Source: Nocardia higoensis
GTDB lineage: Bacteria; Actinomycetota; Actinomycetes; Mycobacteriales; Mycobacteriaceae
DNA length: 64,000 nt
Assembly (NCBI RefSeq): GCF_015477835.1
Contig: NZ_JADLQN010000008.1
Location: 33,561-97,560, forward strand
Direction of reading: 5' to 3'
The position numbers and the translations under genes were made by a program. Below are positions 27,169-35,680 of the stretch, in pieces (the stretch's first letter is position 1; each line of letters begins with the position of its first letter). Under the pieces are notes generated by a model. It saw only the letters and a list, made by a program, of their open reading frames with translations, had not been told where the DNA came from and made no database searches.

Positions 27169-27210
27169 TCAGAACCCGTCGCGGCGGCCGAGAAGAAGAG
27201 CCCGCTGCAT
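27169..27210 (-). CDS. leuA leader peptide (MQRALLLGRRDGF)
   Basis: A 13-codon ORF between a -10-like TAAACT (27225-27220) and leuA. It contains three consecutive Leu codons (CTT CTT CTC), in the codon family used less in this genome, followed by a stop and a hairpin. Such leucine leader peptides before leuA are known in actinobacteria and act by ribosome-mediated attenuation. The expected transcript start (about 27213) is only a few bases before the leader ATG. Confidence 0.75.
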   Translation of the reverse strand: MQRALLLGRRDGF

Positions 27211-27302
27211 GATGCTGCCAGTTTAGCGCTTCGCCGCGTGGGCGGATGAGCCCGGGTGCCGATGGCCGGGGCCGAATCCGCGGGCCGATAGCCTCCCTGA
27301 TC

Positions 27303-28070
27303 ATGACCTGGCTCGAACAACTGGCGATCCTGGTGGCCGGTGTGGCCGCCGGCGGCATCAACACCATCGTCGGGTCGGGCACCCTGATCACGTTCCCCGC
27401 GCTGCTGGCGTTCGGCCTGCCGCCGGTCACCGCGAATGTGTCCAACACCGTCGGTCTCGTGCCCGGCTCGCTCAGCGGCGCGATCGGGTACCGGCGTGAG
27501 CTCAGCGGTCAGCGCGAAAGGTTGCTGCGGCTGGGCGCGGCCTCGCTGCTCGGTGGCATCACCGGCGCTGTGCTGCTGCTGTGGCTGCCCTCGGATGCCT
27601 TCGACGCGATCGTGCCGGTGCTGATCATCCTCGCGTTGATCCTGGTGGTGGTGCAGCCGCGGCTGGCCGCCTGGGTGAAGCGACGGCGCGAGGAGGGCAC
27701 CGACGCGGCACCCGAGCACGGCGGGCTGATCCTGTGGATCGCGGTCTACTGCACCGGCATCTACGGCGGGTATTTCGGCGCGGCGCAGGGCGTGTTGCTG
27801 CTCGGCCTGCTCGGTGTGCTGGTGCACGAGGACATCCAGCGGCTCAACGCCGTCAAGAATGTGCTGGCGCTGCTGGTGAACGGGATCGCGGCGGCGATCT
27901 TCATCATGGTCGCCGAGGTGAACTGGCAGGTGGTCGTGCTGATCGCGGCCGGATCGATCGTCGGTGGTCAGCTGGGCGCGCGGGTCGGGCGGACGCTGCC
28001 GCCGAACGTGCTGCGCGCGGTCATCGTCGTGGTCGGCACCATCGCGGTCGTGCGACTGTTGACCACATGA
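27303..28070 (+). CDS. TauE/SafE-family membrane transporter
   Basis: A 255-residue integral membrane protein with about eight helices. The start ATG 27303 follows TAGCCT by eight bases, so the transcript is nearly leaderless. Family marks are VAGGINTIVGSGTLITFPALLAFG near the N-terminus and the second repeat GIYGGYFGAAQGVLLLGLLGV. These proteins (COG0730) move sulfite, sulfoacetate or other organosulfur anions, usually outward. No sulfur genes are adjacent, so the substrate cannot be set. Confidence 0.85.
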   Translation: MTWLEQLAILVAGVAAGGINTIVGSGTLITFPALLAFGLPPVTANVSNTVGLVPGSLSGAIGYRRELSGQRERLLRLGAASLLGGITGAVLLLWLPSDAFDAIVPVLIILALILVVVQPRLAAWVKRRREEGTDAAPEHGGLILWIAVYCTGIYGGYFGAAQGVLLLGLLGVLVHEDIQRLNAVKNVLALLVNGIAAAIFIMVAEVNWQVVVLIAAGSIVGGQLGARVGRTLPPNVLRAVIVVVGTIAVVRLLTT

Positions 28071-28145
28071 CCCCGACAGGACACGCGCCGGATCTCCTCA
28101 TCGAGGATGACGACATCCGCGGCTGTCGCGGCGCAGGATGTGCAC

Positions 28146-29900
28146 GTGCGTAGATGGAAGATCGCGCTGGTGGTCCTGGTCGTGCTGGGGCCGGTGGTCG
28201 GCTGCGCGCCCTCCGCCCGCGAGGTCACGGTGCCCGCCGCGCTGGCCGCGCGCGCCGACTCGGCGCCGACGCCGCGGCTGGACTGGGCCGACTGTGCCGA
28301 CGAGCGGCTCGGCGGTTACCGCTGTGCCGTCGCGACCGTCCCGCTGGACTACGGCAGGCTCGACGGTCCGACCATCGACATCGCCGTGGCGATGCAGCCC
28401 GCGACCGAGCCGGACCGTCGCATCGGCACACTGTTCGCGGCCGCGGGCGGGCCCGGTGATTCCGGTCTGGACTGGGCGCGGCGCGGACCCATGTTCCCGG
28501 GGGAGATCAGCCGCCGCTTCGACATCGTCACCTTCGACCAGCGCGGCGTCGGAGCCAGCGCGCCGGTGCGCTGTTTCGCCGACGACGCCGAGCAGGAGCG
28601 GTTCTGGCAGGACCGGGTGCTGCCGCCGCTCACCGAGGAACAGCAGCGCGTGGCCGCCGAGGCGAGCCGGGCCTACGCCGCGGGATGCGCGCGGCACAGC
28701 GGGGAACTGCTGCCCCATCTGACCACCGTCGACGCGGCCCGTGACCTGGATCTGCTGCGCCGGGCCGTCGGTGCGGAACAGCTCACCTTCACCGGCGGCT
28801 CCTACGCCTCCTACCTCGGTCAGGTGTACGGCGCGCTGTTCGGCGACCGGGTGCGCGCGCTGCACCTGAGCTCGCTGATCGATCCGAGGGCCTACAGCAT
28901 CGACACCAGGACGCAGGTCGCCTCCACCGCGGCGGGCACCCACGAGGTGTTCGAGGAATTCCTGCGGTTGTGCGCGCAGGCAGGCCCGCAGGGGTGCGCG
29001 TTCGCCGCGGGCGGTGAGCGCAGCGACCTGACCGGACCCCCCGCGCCGTCCGGCGGGCAGAACCCCGGCGCCGAACAGTCCGGAACCGGACAGCCGGACA
29101 GCGATCCGCCCGCCGGCCCATCGCCCAGCGCGGCGAAGGCCGGCGGTTCCGGGGGCGCCCGCGTGACCACCACCCTCGAAACCCCGGTTCCCGACGAGCA
29201 AACCGACCGAACCGACCGGCTGCGCGAGCGCGATGCCGCGCTGCTCGCCCGGTTGCGCGCGGGCCCGATCGCCGTCGGCGCGGGCGAGCGCGCGGTTTCC
29301 GTCGACTACGCGCAGGCGGTGCGGGCGCACGTGATACTGCTCTACGACACCCGCCAGGGCTGGCCGGCGCTGGCCGAGCTCCTCGCCGAACTGGAGCGGG
29401 GGCAGGCGGGCGATCCGGAGATCGTGCGTCGAGCCCTGGCCGCCGACGTCTTCGATCCGGACTTCCTGGACTCGTTCCTCGCGATCACCTGCGCCGACAC
29501 CGCGTTGCCCCGCGATCCGGACCGTTGGCCGGAACTGGCCGCCCAGACCCCGCAGAGCTCTCCGCCGTTCGACGACTTCTGGCTCTACGCCCGCCAGCCG
29601 TGCGGCGCGTGGACCACCGCCGAGGACGATCCGCGCCGCGGTCTGACTCCGTGGACGCTCATCTCGGAAAAGCCCGCGCTGCTGGTGAGCAATGAATTCG
29701 ACCCGGTGACCCCGCTGGCCTTCGCCGAGCGGGCACAACAGGAACTGGTCAACGCCAGGCTGGTCGTGGTCGACGAGGGCTACGGTCACCAGCCCGCGGG
29801 GGACTGCGTTCGCAGTCTCCGCGAGCGCTACCTGATCGACCTGCGACTGCCCGCACCCGGCGCCACCTGCTCGACCCAACAGCTGCCTTTCGGCAACTGA
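28146..29900 (+). CDS. TAP-like alpha/beta-hydrolase lipoprotein (SlpD/CaeA type)
   Basis: A 584-residue exported hydrolase. GTG 28146 has AGGA seven bases upstream and gives the lipoprotein signal RRWKIALVVLVVLGPVVGC, with the lipobox Cys near residue 20; an ATG at 28107 is less suited. The fold shows the oxyanion strand AAGGPGDSG, FDQRGVGAS and nucleophile elbow TGGSYASYLG. A Pro/Gly-rich insert (about residues 295-335) separates it from the C-terminal TAP-like domain, which carries LLVSNEFDPVTPLAFAERAQ (Asp) and GYGHQPAGDC (His). The nearest mycobacterial kin (Rv2223c/Rv2224c) are cell-envelope proteases/esterases. Confidence 0.82.
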   Translation: MRRWKIALVVLVVLGPVVGCAPSAREVTVPAALAARADSAPTPRLDWADCADERLGGYRCAVATVPLDYGRLDGPTIDIAVAMQPATEPDRRIGTLFAAAGGPGDSGLDWARRGPMFPGEISRRFDIVTFDQRGVGASAPVRCFADDAEQERFWQDRVLPPLTEEQQRVAAEASRAYAAGCARHSGELLPHLTTVDAARDLDLLRRAVGAEQLTFTGGSYASYLGQVYGALFGDRVRALHLSSLIDPRAYSIDTRTQVASTAAGTHEVFEEFLRLCAQAGPQGCAFAAGGERSDLTGPPAPSGGQNPGAEQSGTGQPDSDPPAGPSPSAAKAGGSGGARVTTTLETPVPDEQTDRTDRLRERDAALLARLRAGPIAVGAGERAVSVDYAQAVRAHVILLYDTRQGWPALAELLAELERGQAGDPEIVRRALAADVFDPDFLDSFLAITCADTALPRDPDRWPELAAQTPQSSPPFDDFWLYARQPCGAWTTAEDDPRRGLTPWTLISEKPALLVSNEFDPVTPLAFAERAQQELVNARLVVVDEGYGHQPAGDCVRSLRERYLIDLRLPAPGATCSTQQLPFGN

Positions 29901-29991
29901 GCCCCCGGTCACACCCGGATTCTCCCGGTTCCGCCGCGCCGGGCGGCGCGCTATCCTGCCTCCGCCATGCGTGATCGATGGAGGTGGCCTG

Positions 29992-31611
29992 GTGCGCAGA
30001 CGCGCCCTGTTCAAGGCGGCGGGTGTCGCGGCGTTGTTCGCCGGAGCGAGCCCGATCCGGGGGGCCCGGCCGGCCGCGGCGATGCCCCTCTGGCACGACC
30101 TTTTCCGTGAGTGGGTGCCGGAGATCTTCGGCCGGTTGCCCGAGCCGCCGGGTCATTCCACCGCCCTGGTCATCGGGTCCGGGTTCGGCGCGGCGGTCAC
30201 CGCGTTGCGGCTGGCCGAAGCCGGGGTCCAGACCAGCGTGCTCGAACGCGGCTCGCGCTGGCCCAACGATCCGTGGCGCGAGATCTTCACCGGCGACGAC
30301 CTGCCCGACGGCCGCGGTTTCTGGCATCGCACCAGCTTCACCGGCGTCACCAAGGTGCCGATGAGCTTCTCGTCCTTCGGCGGTGTGCTCGACTGCACCG
30401 AGTACCCGGGTATCGATGTCTGGCGCGCGGCGGCTGTCGGCGGCGGCTCGGTGATCTTCAGCGGCGTGATGATCGCCCCGCCGCGCACGCTGTTCGACGA
30501 GGTGTTCCGCGGCGTCGTCGACTACGGCGAACTCGACCGCGTGTACTACCCGCGGGTCCGGCAGATGCTGCGGCTCGACCCGATGCCCGCCGACATCTAC
30601 GCCGCCGCGCCGTTCGCGCATTCGCGCGCGTGGGATCAGCAGGTGCGCGCGGCCGGCTACGAGCCCCAGCCCAACGACTCGATCTTCGACTGGGACATCG
30701 TGCGCGCCGAATTGGCCGGACGGGTTCGGCCCTCGGCGACGGTGGCTCGCAGCAACCTCGGAAACTCCAACGGGGCGAAGTTCGACCTGAACCGGAACTA
30801 CCTGAAGTACGCCGAAACCACCGGAAAGGTCGCGGTCTATCCGGGGCATCGGGTCGACGCGATCGCCCGCGAATCCGGCGGTCGGTACGCGGTCACCGTC
30901 ACCACCATCGACCCCACCGGCGCCGAACTCGGCACCCGCACGCTGACCTGCGACAAGCTCTTCCTCGGTGCGGGTTCGATCGGCACCTCCGAACTCCTGG
31001 TCCGGGCGCGGGCCACCGGGGCGCTGCCCGACCTCGACGAACACATCGGCGAGGGCTGGGGGACCAACGGCGATGTGGTGCTGGCCAGGGGCGCGAGCAG
31101 CCTGGACGGATTCGGTCAGGGTGTGCCGAGCGCGAGCCGGATCTTCGACGACTCGAATGTGCCGCTGACCCTGGAGAACTGGTACATCCCCGGTATCCCG
31201 GTGGAGACCGGCGCGCTGGCCTCCCTCGGCATGGTGCTCGACGCGGCGCGCACCCGGTTCCGCTACGACTCGGCCACCGGTGAGGTCGGCCTCAGCTGGA
31301 ATCCCGCCGACCGGGAGCGGGTGGTCGACGCCGCGCGGGCGGTGGACGAGCGGATCGCCGCGCAGTCCGGCGCACTGCTCGGCTTCCGCTCGCTCGGCTA
31401 CGACGCCAACGGAATGTTCACCGCCCATCCGCTCGGCGGCGCCGTGCTCGGCCAGGCGACCGACGCGTACGGCCGGGTGCACGGCCACTCCGGTCTGTAC
31501 GTGGTGGACGGGGCGATGATTCCCGGCAGCACCGCTACCGTCAATCCCTCGCTGACCATCGCCGCCTTGGCCGAACGCAATATCGAGCGGATCCTGCGCG
31601 ACGGCCGCTGA
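29992..31611 (+). CDS. Exported cholesterol oxidase (GMC family)
   Basis: A 539-residue flavoenzyme converting cholesterol to cholest-4-en-3-one. GTG 29992 has GGAGG seven bases upstream and a TATCCT -10 at 29952-29957. The N-terminus RRRALFKAAGVAALFAGASP is a Tat signal. FAD-binding GSGFGAAVTALRLAEAG, the VGGGSVIFSGVM loop, EGWGTNGDV and the active-site AHPLGGAVLG (His) and VNPSLTIAALAERN (Asn) match class I cholesterol oxidases of Streptomyces and Rhodococcus. Mature length also fits. It is separate from any sterol degradation cluster. Confidence 0.88.
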   Translation: MRRRALFKAAGVAALFAGASPIRGARPAAAMPLWHDLFREWVPEIFGRLPEPPGHSTALVIGSGFGAAVTALRLAEAGVQTSVLERGSRWPNDPWREIFTGDDLPDGRGFWHRTSFTGVTKVPMSFSSFGGVLDCTEYPGIDVWRAAAVGGGSVIFSGVMIAPPRTLFDEVFRGVVDYGELDRVYYPRVRQMLRLDPMPADIYAAAPFAHSRAWDQQVRAAGYEPQPNDSIFDWDIVRAELAGRVRPSATVARSNLGNSNGAKFDLNRNYLKYAETTGKVAVYPGHRVDAIARESGGRYAVTVTTIDPTGAELGTRTLTCDKLFLGAGSIGTSELLVRARATGALPDLDEHIGEGWGTNGDVVLARGASSLDGFGQGVPSASRIFDDSNVPLTLENWYIPGIPVETGALASLGMVLDAARTRFRYDSATGEVGLSWNPADRERVVDAARAVDERIAAQSGALLGFRSLGYDANGMFTAHPLGGAVLGQATDAYGRVHGHSGLYVVDGAMIPGSTATVNPSLTIAALAERNIERILRDGR

Positions 31612-31704
31612 ACGGGCGAAAGCGCTTCGCGGGGTGCGACTCCGCCGAGGCGAGTGAGGGGTCCGGTTACTCTCGTTCGGGACCCGGCGTCGAAGGGAAC
31701 ATCC

Positions 31705-32583
31705 GTGGTAACGAGCAGCACCGAATCGGGATACGGATCCGAGCCGGAGTCAAGGGAGTACCCGCGCAAGCCTCCCGCGCTGGCGATCGATTTCGCGATG
31801 CTCGGTCTGGCGCTGGTCTCGGTGGCGCTGGTGGTGTGGATCAGCTTCTTCGACGTCCCCGAGGACACCTACCGCGCCGTTGTGACGGTGGACTACGCGA
31901 TCTGCGCGATCTTCGCGGTGGAGTTCGGGTGGCGGTGGCACCGGGCGGGCTGGCCGTGGACCTTCCCGCTGATCTACTGGTACGAAGTGCTCGGCATGAT
32001 CCCGGTGACCAGCCCGGTCTTCCGCAGTCTGCGACTGCTGCGCATCGTGGTGATCGTGGTGCGCCTGGCCAGGGTCGCCGACCGAGCCTTCGGCGACCGG
32101 GTGACCGCCGTGGTGGTCGGGCGCTTCGTCCGCACCATCGTCGAGGTGATCAAGCGTCCGATGACCATCGCCGTGCTGGACGAGGTGGCTCGCGTGCTGC
32201 GCACCGGCCACTACACCCGCAATATCGCGGCCGCGCTGGAGGAGAACCGCGCGGCGATGGACGAGATGATCCTCGAGTTCATCAAGAAGGATCCGCAGGC
32301 GGGCAAGGTCCGCTACATCCCGTTCCACGACGACATCATCCGATTGATCGCCGACACCACGTTCCGCATCGTTTTCCAGGTGCTGGCCGACCCGCGCACC
32401 GACGAACTGGTCTCGGACATGATCAGGGAGAATGTCGACCAGATCCGTGGCGCTGTCCGGGACGGAGTGCAGGTCGTGCCCGCGGCGTACGGACCCACAG
32501 CTCATCACCGGACGGTGGCGCACACGCTCGGAAACTGCCAGCCGGGTGAATGCGCCGACGACCGGACACCCCCGGCGAGGTGA
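31705..32583 (+). CDS. Voltage-sensor-like ion transport membrane protein
   Basis: A 292-residue protein from GTG 31705 (AAGGGAAC upstream). It has an acidic N-terminus, then four hydrophobic segments between residues 30 and 145; the last (SLRLLRIVVIVVRLARVADR) has Arg every third or fourth residue like an S4 voltage sensor. The rest (about 150-290) is a charged helical cytosolic region, and I see no K-channel TVGYG filter or pore pair. It may be a sensor-only relative of ion channels. Confidence 0.65.
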   Translation: MVTSSTESGYGSEPESREYPRKPPALAIDFAMLGLALVSVALVVWISFFDVPEDTYRAVVTVDYAICAIFAVEFGWRWHRAGWPWTFPLIYWYEVLGMIPVTSPVFRSLRLLRIVVIVVRLARVADRAFGDRVTAVVVGRFVRTIVEVIKRPMTIAVLDEVARVLRTGHYTRNIAAALEENRAAMDEMILEFIKKDPQAGKVRYIPFHDDIIRLIADTTFRIVFQVLADPRTDELVSDMIRENVDQIRGAVRDGVQVVPAAYGPTAHHRTVAHTLGNCQPGECADDRTPPAR

Positions 32584-32596
32584 TCATTCGTTTTCG

Positions 32597-33052
32597 CTAT
32601 ACCGAGTGGTATTGCTCGGATTCCGGGTAGTTCTCGGCGAATTCCGCGAAATTCTGCGCCGCTGTTTCGTGCCAGCGCTGCACCGTGCGTTTCATGAGCA
32701 GGCCGGGCAACGGGATCCGGGACTGCAATTCCATGTGGTACCAGACCTGGGTGCCCTCGCGGGTCGCGGCCACCTCGAACCATCCGCCGCCGCCGATGCC
32801 GCGTGAGCTGTCGACCACCTGCCAGGAGGCGCGGTTGCCGGTCCACTCGTATTCGAGTACCTGGAGGTCGGAGCTGCCGAGAATGTCGGCTGTGACGTAG
32901 ACCCGGTACGGCCTGCCGTCCTCGTGCCGCGTCGCCACCCGGGCATCGTGGTACATCGACCATTCCGGAAGCATTTCTATCGCCGCCACCAAGTCCAGAA
33001 CGTGCTCGGGTCCGGCGTCGACCGTGAAGCGGATATCGGTTTTCGTGCGCAT
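32597..33052 (-). CDS. SRPBCC-family (cyclase/dehydrase-like) protein
   Basis: A 151-residue protein; ATG 33052 has GGAGGT seven bases upstream. The order RTKTDIRFTVDAGPEHVLDLV, then IEMLPEWSMYHDARV and the C-terminal helix MKRTVQRWHETAAQNFAEF fits the coenzyme Q-binding/polyketide-cyclase group of START-like folds. It probably binds a lipid-like ligand. It stands alone, convergent with the channel-like gene. Confidence 0.75.
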   Translation of the reverse strand: MRTKTDIRFTVDAGPEHVLDLVAAIEMLPEWSMYHDARVATRHEDGRPYRVYVTADILGSSDLQVLEYEWTGNRASWQVVDSSRGIGGGGWFEVAATREGTQVWYHMELQSRIPLPGLLMKRTVQRWHETAAQNFAEFAENYPESEQYHSV

Positions 33053-33448
33053 AACGGGTACCTCCGCCCCCCGGTGGATCGATGTGGGCCGATTCTGCAC
33101 AGCCCCGTTCTGTCCCGTCAACCATGGGTTTTGCGCCGATTCGGGCCTACCGGCAAGTAGCTCGACGACCCCCATTCGGCGAAAACTGCGGCCGGGTCCG
33201 CGTAACTGCCGATGGGAGCGCCGGACGGGCGCCGTGGGTGATCAATTTCGCTACGTCGGCATGTACGTTATCCTGGTGACGTTTATCACAGTTTGATCAC
33301 GGGAAGGTCAATCCGAGGGGTATGTCCGCCCATTCGCGAGCCGAGGCGCCTCCTGACGGCGGGATCTTTCGTTCTTGACGCTACTCCGATCGTAGTACTA
33401 TGTTTGAACCGCTTCGCCTGTAGTGGAACCTGAGAACGGTGGTCGGTC
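33053..33448. other. Divergent spacer with candidate Crp site and promoter
   Basis: A 396-bp spacer between the SRPBCC gene and the DHFR-like gene. It contains the Crp-like site at 33275-33290, a direct repeat GTTTATCAC/GTTTGATCAC (33281-33300), and TTGACG (33375-33380) with TATGTT or TACTAT near 33396-33404 as promoter for the DHFR-like gene. TAGTACTA (33393-33400) is a small palindrome over that -10 region. I see no convincing gene. Confidence 0.5.
33275..33290. promoter_or_regulatory. Candidate Crp-binding site
   Basis: GGTGA-CGTTTA-TCACA matches the TGTGA-N6-TCACA Crp consensus at nine of ten half-site positions. A Crp/Rv3676 ortholog is encoded at 56521-57195. The site lies 223 bp upstream of the SRPBCC gene and 159 bp upstream of the DHFR-like gene. 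Confidence 0.5.
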
Positions 33449-34033
33449 GTGCGAAAGCTCATCTACTTCGTAGGCATGTCCCTGGACGGCTACATCGCCG
33501 GCCCCGGTGACGAGGTCGACTTCTTCCCGCTGGGCGACGACTTCCGGGACTGGCTGTGCTCGGAGTATCCGGAGACGCTGCCGACCCATGTCCGGCCGCA
33601 CGTCGGCCTCGCGGCGGACACCCCGAACCGACATTTCGACACTGTGGTGATGGGCCGCAACACCTATCGGCCCGCGCTCTCGCTCGGCATCGTCAGTCCG
33701 TACGCGCATCTGCGGCAGTATGTCGTGTCCGGCAGCCTCGAGCCGGTCGACGATCCCGCGGTGGAGATCGTCTCCGGCGATCCGGTCGACCTGGTGCGCC
33801 GGCTCGCCGCCGAACCCGGACCCGAAGGCCGCGACATCTGGCTCGCCGGCGGTGGCACGCTGGCCGCGCAGCTGCTCGGCGACATCGATGAGCTCGTCGT
33901 CAAGAGCTATCCGGTGGTGGCGGGCGGCGGCATCCCCGCCTTCGTCGACGGTTTCGGCCCGACCGCCTTCGCGCCCATCGCGCGCCGGGAGTTCGCCGAC
34001 GGCACGCAGGTCAGCTGGTTCGCTCGCGGCTGA
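33449..34033 (+). CDS. Dihydrofolate reductase-like protein (RibD C-terminal family)
   Basis: A 194-residue single-domain reductase fold protein starting at GTG 33449. The MRKLIYFVGMSLDGYIAG opening, VVMGRNTY, and DIWLAGGGTLAAQLL are the NADPH-site patterns of the DHFR/RibD-C family found as small stand-alone oxidoreductases. It is not the essential folate enzyme, which is shorter with other active-site motifs. Substrate unknown. Confidence 0.8.
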   Translation: MRKLIYFVGMSLDGYIAGPGDEVDFFPLGDDFRDWLCSEYPETLPTHVRPHVGLAADTPNRHFDTVVMGRNTYRPALSLGIVSPYAHLRQYVVSGSLEPVDDPAVEIVSGDPVDLVRRLAAEPGPEGRDIWLAGGGTLAAQLLGDIDELVVKSYPVVAGGGIPAFVDGFGPTAFAPIARREFADGTQVSWFARG

Positions 34034-34054
34034 GATCGATCGGCCGGGGCGTGC

Positions 34055-34468
34055 TCACGAGGGGTCGGCGAGAAAGGACAGTCGCACCTGGCGGTCGGGA
34101 TTGTCGACATTGAGGTCGACCAGGGCGATCGACTGCCAGGTGCCCAGCGCGAGGCGGCCGTCGAGCACCGGCACCGTCGCATACGGCGCGATCATCGCGG
34201 GCATGACATGCGAGCGGCCGTGTCCGCGCGAGCCGTGCGCGTGCCGCCAGCGGTCGTCGGCGGGCAACAGCTCGCGCAGGGCCGCCAGCAGGTCGTCGTC
34301 GCTGCGGGCGCCCAGCTCCAGCACCGCGATACCCGCGGTGGCGTGTGGGACGAAGATGTGCAGCACACCGTCGCCACCGGCGTCGGCGGCGAACTTCGCG
34401 CACTCGGGAGTCAGATCGTGCACCACCTCGGACCGGCCGGTGTGCACGTCGATCACGATGCTCTTCAT
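34055..34468 (-). CDS. YjbQ/UPF0047 family protein
   Basis: A 137-residue protein from ATG 34468 (ATG 34477 possible). HIFVPHATAGIAVLE, the HAHGSRGHGRSHVMPAM segment and LALGTWQSIALVDLN match UPF0047, with conserved His residues expected to bind a metal. Some members have weak thiamine-phosphate synthase activity, but the physiological role is unclear. It is convergent with the DHFR-like gene, with a 21-bp gap. Confidence 0.88.
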   Translation of the reverse strand: MKSIVIDVHTGRSEVVHDLTPECAKFAADAGGDGVLHIFVPHATAGIAVLELGARSDDDLLAALRELLPADDRWRHAHGSRGHGRSHVMPAMIAPYATVPVLDGRLALGTWQSIALVDLNVDNPDRQVRLSFLADPS

Positions 34469-34542
34469 GGGCACCATGCTCGTCGCGCGGACCGGGTTCA
34501 TCAAGGGCTCGCAGCGTGGCGAACGAGCGGCTCCGGTGGGTG

Positions 34543-34585
34543 TTGACACCACCCGATGCAACATGAATCATGTGATTCACATGAT
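34543..34585 (+). promoter_or_regulatory. Promoter with an overlapping 19-bp perfect palindrome
   Basis: TTGACA (34543-34548), a 17-bp spacer and AATCAT (34566-34571) form a promoter for the esterase-SDR pair. ATCATGTGA-T-TCACATGAT (34567-34585) is a perfect 19-bp palindrome covering the -10 box and start site. Its form suits a TetR/GntR-type repressor. Confidence 0.6.
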
Positions 34586-34656
34586 GGTCCGTCCCGGACC
34601 CGCCGAGGGCTGCGAGGCTCGCCGCGGCGCCGGGGCGCAGCCGGAGAGGCGAAGCA

Positions 34657-35640
34657 ATGACGCTCACCCCCCAGCCCCGCCACCACCCGGACGGGGGTCG
34701 GCCCAGTCTGCAATCGGCGGTGGCCACCAACCTGGTCCGCGGACTGGTCCGACCGGTGCTGCGGCACGTGCCGATCACCCCGCCGATGCTGCGCGCGGCC
34801 GCGTTGATCGACCACGCTGCCCGGCTGCTGCCGGTGCAGACCGCGATCGACGTCGAGACAGTCCGCGACGGGCAGGTCCACTGCGAGATCGTCCGAGCCG
34901 ACGGCGTGGCGAAGGGCTATGAGCGTGGCTCGGTCCTCTACTTCCACGGCGGCGGCTTCGTCGCGGGTGGCTTCCACACCCACCGCAGGCTGGCGGCCGT
35001 GCTGTCGGAGCGGATCGGTCTGCCGGTCGTCCAGGTGCGCTACCGCTACCTGCCCGAGGCGACGGTGCCGGAGTCGGTGGGCGACTGCCTGGCCGCCTAC
35101 CGCTGGTTGCTCGCCCAGGGCGTCGCACCGGAGTCCGTGGTGTTCGCCGGCGACTCGGCGGGCGGCTTCCTCTCGCTGAGCACCGCGCTCGGGTCCGCGG
35201 CCGCGAAGCTGCCCGCGCCGGGTGCGGTGGTCGCGGTCAGCCCGTGGCTGGATCTGGACACGGCCGAGAAGCTCGCCCACCGCAATGTCGCCACCGAGCC
35301 TTTCCTGCCCGCCGCCGCCTTCACCCGGATCGCCGAACTCGGCGGGCATGTCGACGGCCGCCTCGACCCCGCGCTGTCGCCGGTCAACGGCGATGTCGCC
35401 ACCCTGCCGCCGACCCTGCTGCTGGCCTGCGACGACGAGTTCCTGCGGTTGGACTCCGAGGTCATGGCGGCCCGGCTGGCCGCCGCGGGCGTGCCGCACG
35501 AGCTGCACCTCTGGCGCGGGCAGATCCACGCGTTCCCGGTGGTGTTCCCCCACCTGCCCGAGAGCAGACAGGTCACCGAGGTGATCGCCCGTTTCGTCCG
35601 CGAGCACGTACGCGCCGCGGCCGCGACGCCCGCGGCCTGA
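34657..35640 (+). CDS. HSL-family alpha/beta hydrolase (lipase/esterase)
   Basis: A 327-residue LipI/LipN-like esterase. The HSL oxyanion motif YFHGGGFVAGG (near residue 90), nucleophile elbow FAGDSAGGFLS (Ser near 167), a catalytic Asp in LLLACDDEFLRLDSE and His in RGQIHAFPVVF are present. There is no signal peptide. Substrates are likely short-chain esters or lipids. It is followed after 40 bp by an SDR gene, and both probably share the palindrome-controlled promoter. Confidence 0.85.
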   Translation: MTLTPQPRHHPDGGRPSLQSAVATNLVRGLVRPVLRHVPITPPMLRAAALIDHAARLLPVQTAIDVETVRDGQVHCEIVRADGVAKGYERGSVLYFHGGGFVAGGFHTHRRLAAVLSERIGLPVVQVRYRYLPEATVPESVGDCLAAYRWLLAQGVAPESVVFAGDSAGGFLSLSTALGSAAAKLPAPGAVVAVSPWLDLDTAEKLAHRNVATEPFLPAAAFTRIAELGGHVDGRLDPALSPVNGDVATLPPTLLLACDDEFLRLDSEVMAARLAAAGVPHELHLWRGQIHAFPVVFPHLPESRQVTEVIARFVREHVRAAAATPAA

Positions 35641-35680
35641 CCGACCGACAGCTTTCGGCACCGACCCACCAGGGGGGATC

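Noticed and set aside
33261..33296. Short peptide MYVILVTFITV within the Crp-site spacer
   Set aside because: No ribosome-binding site, eleven codons only, and it overlaps the Crp-like site, so chance is the simplest explanation.
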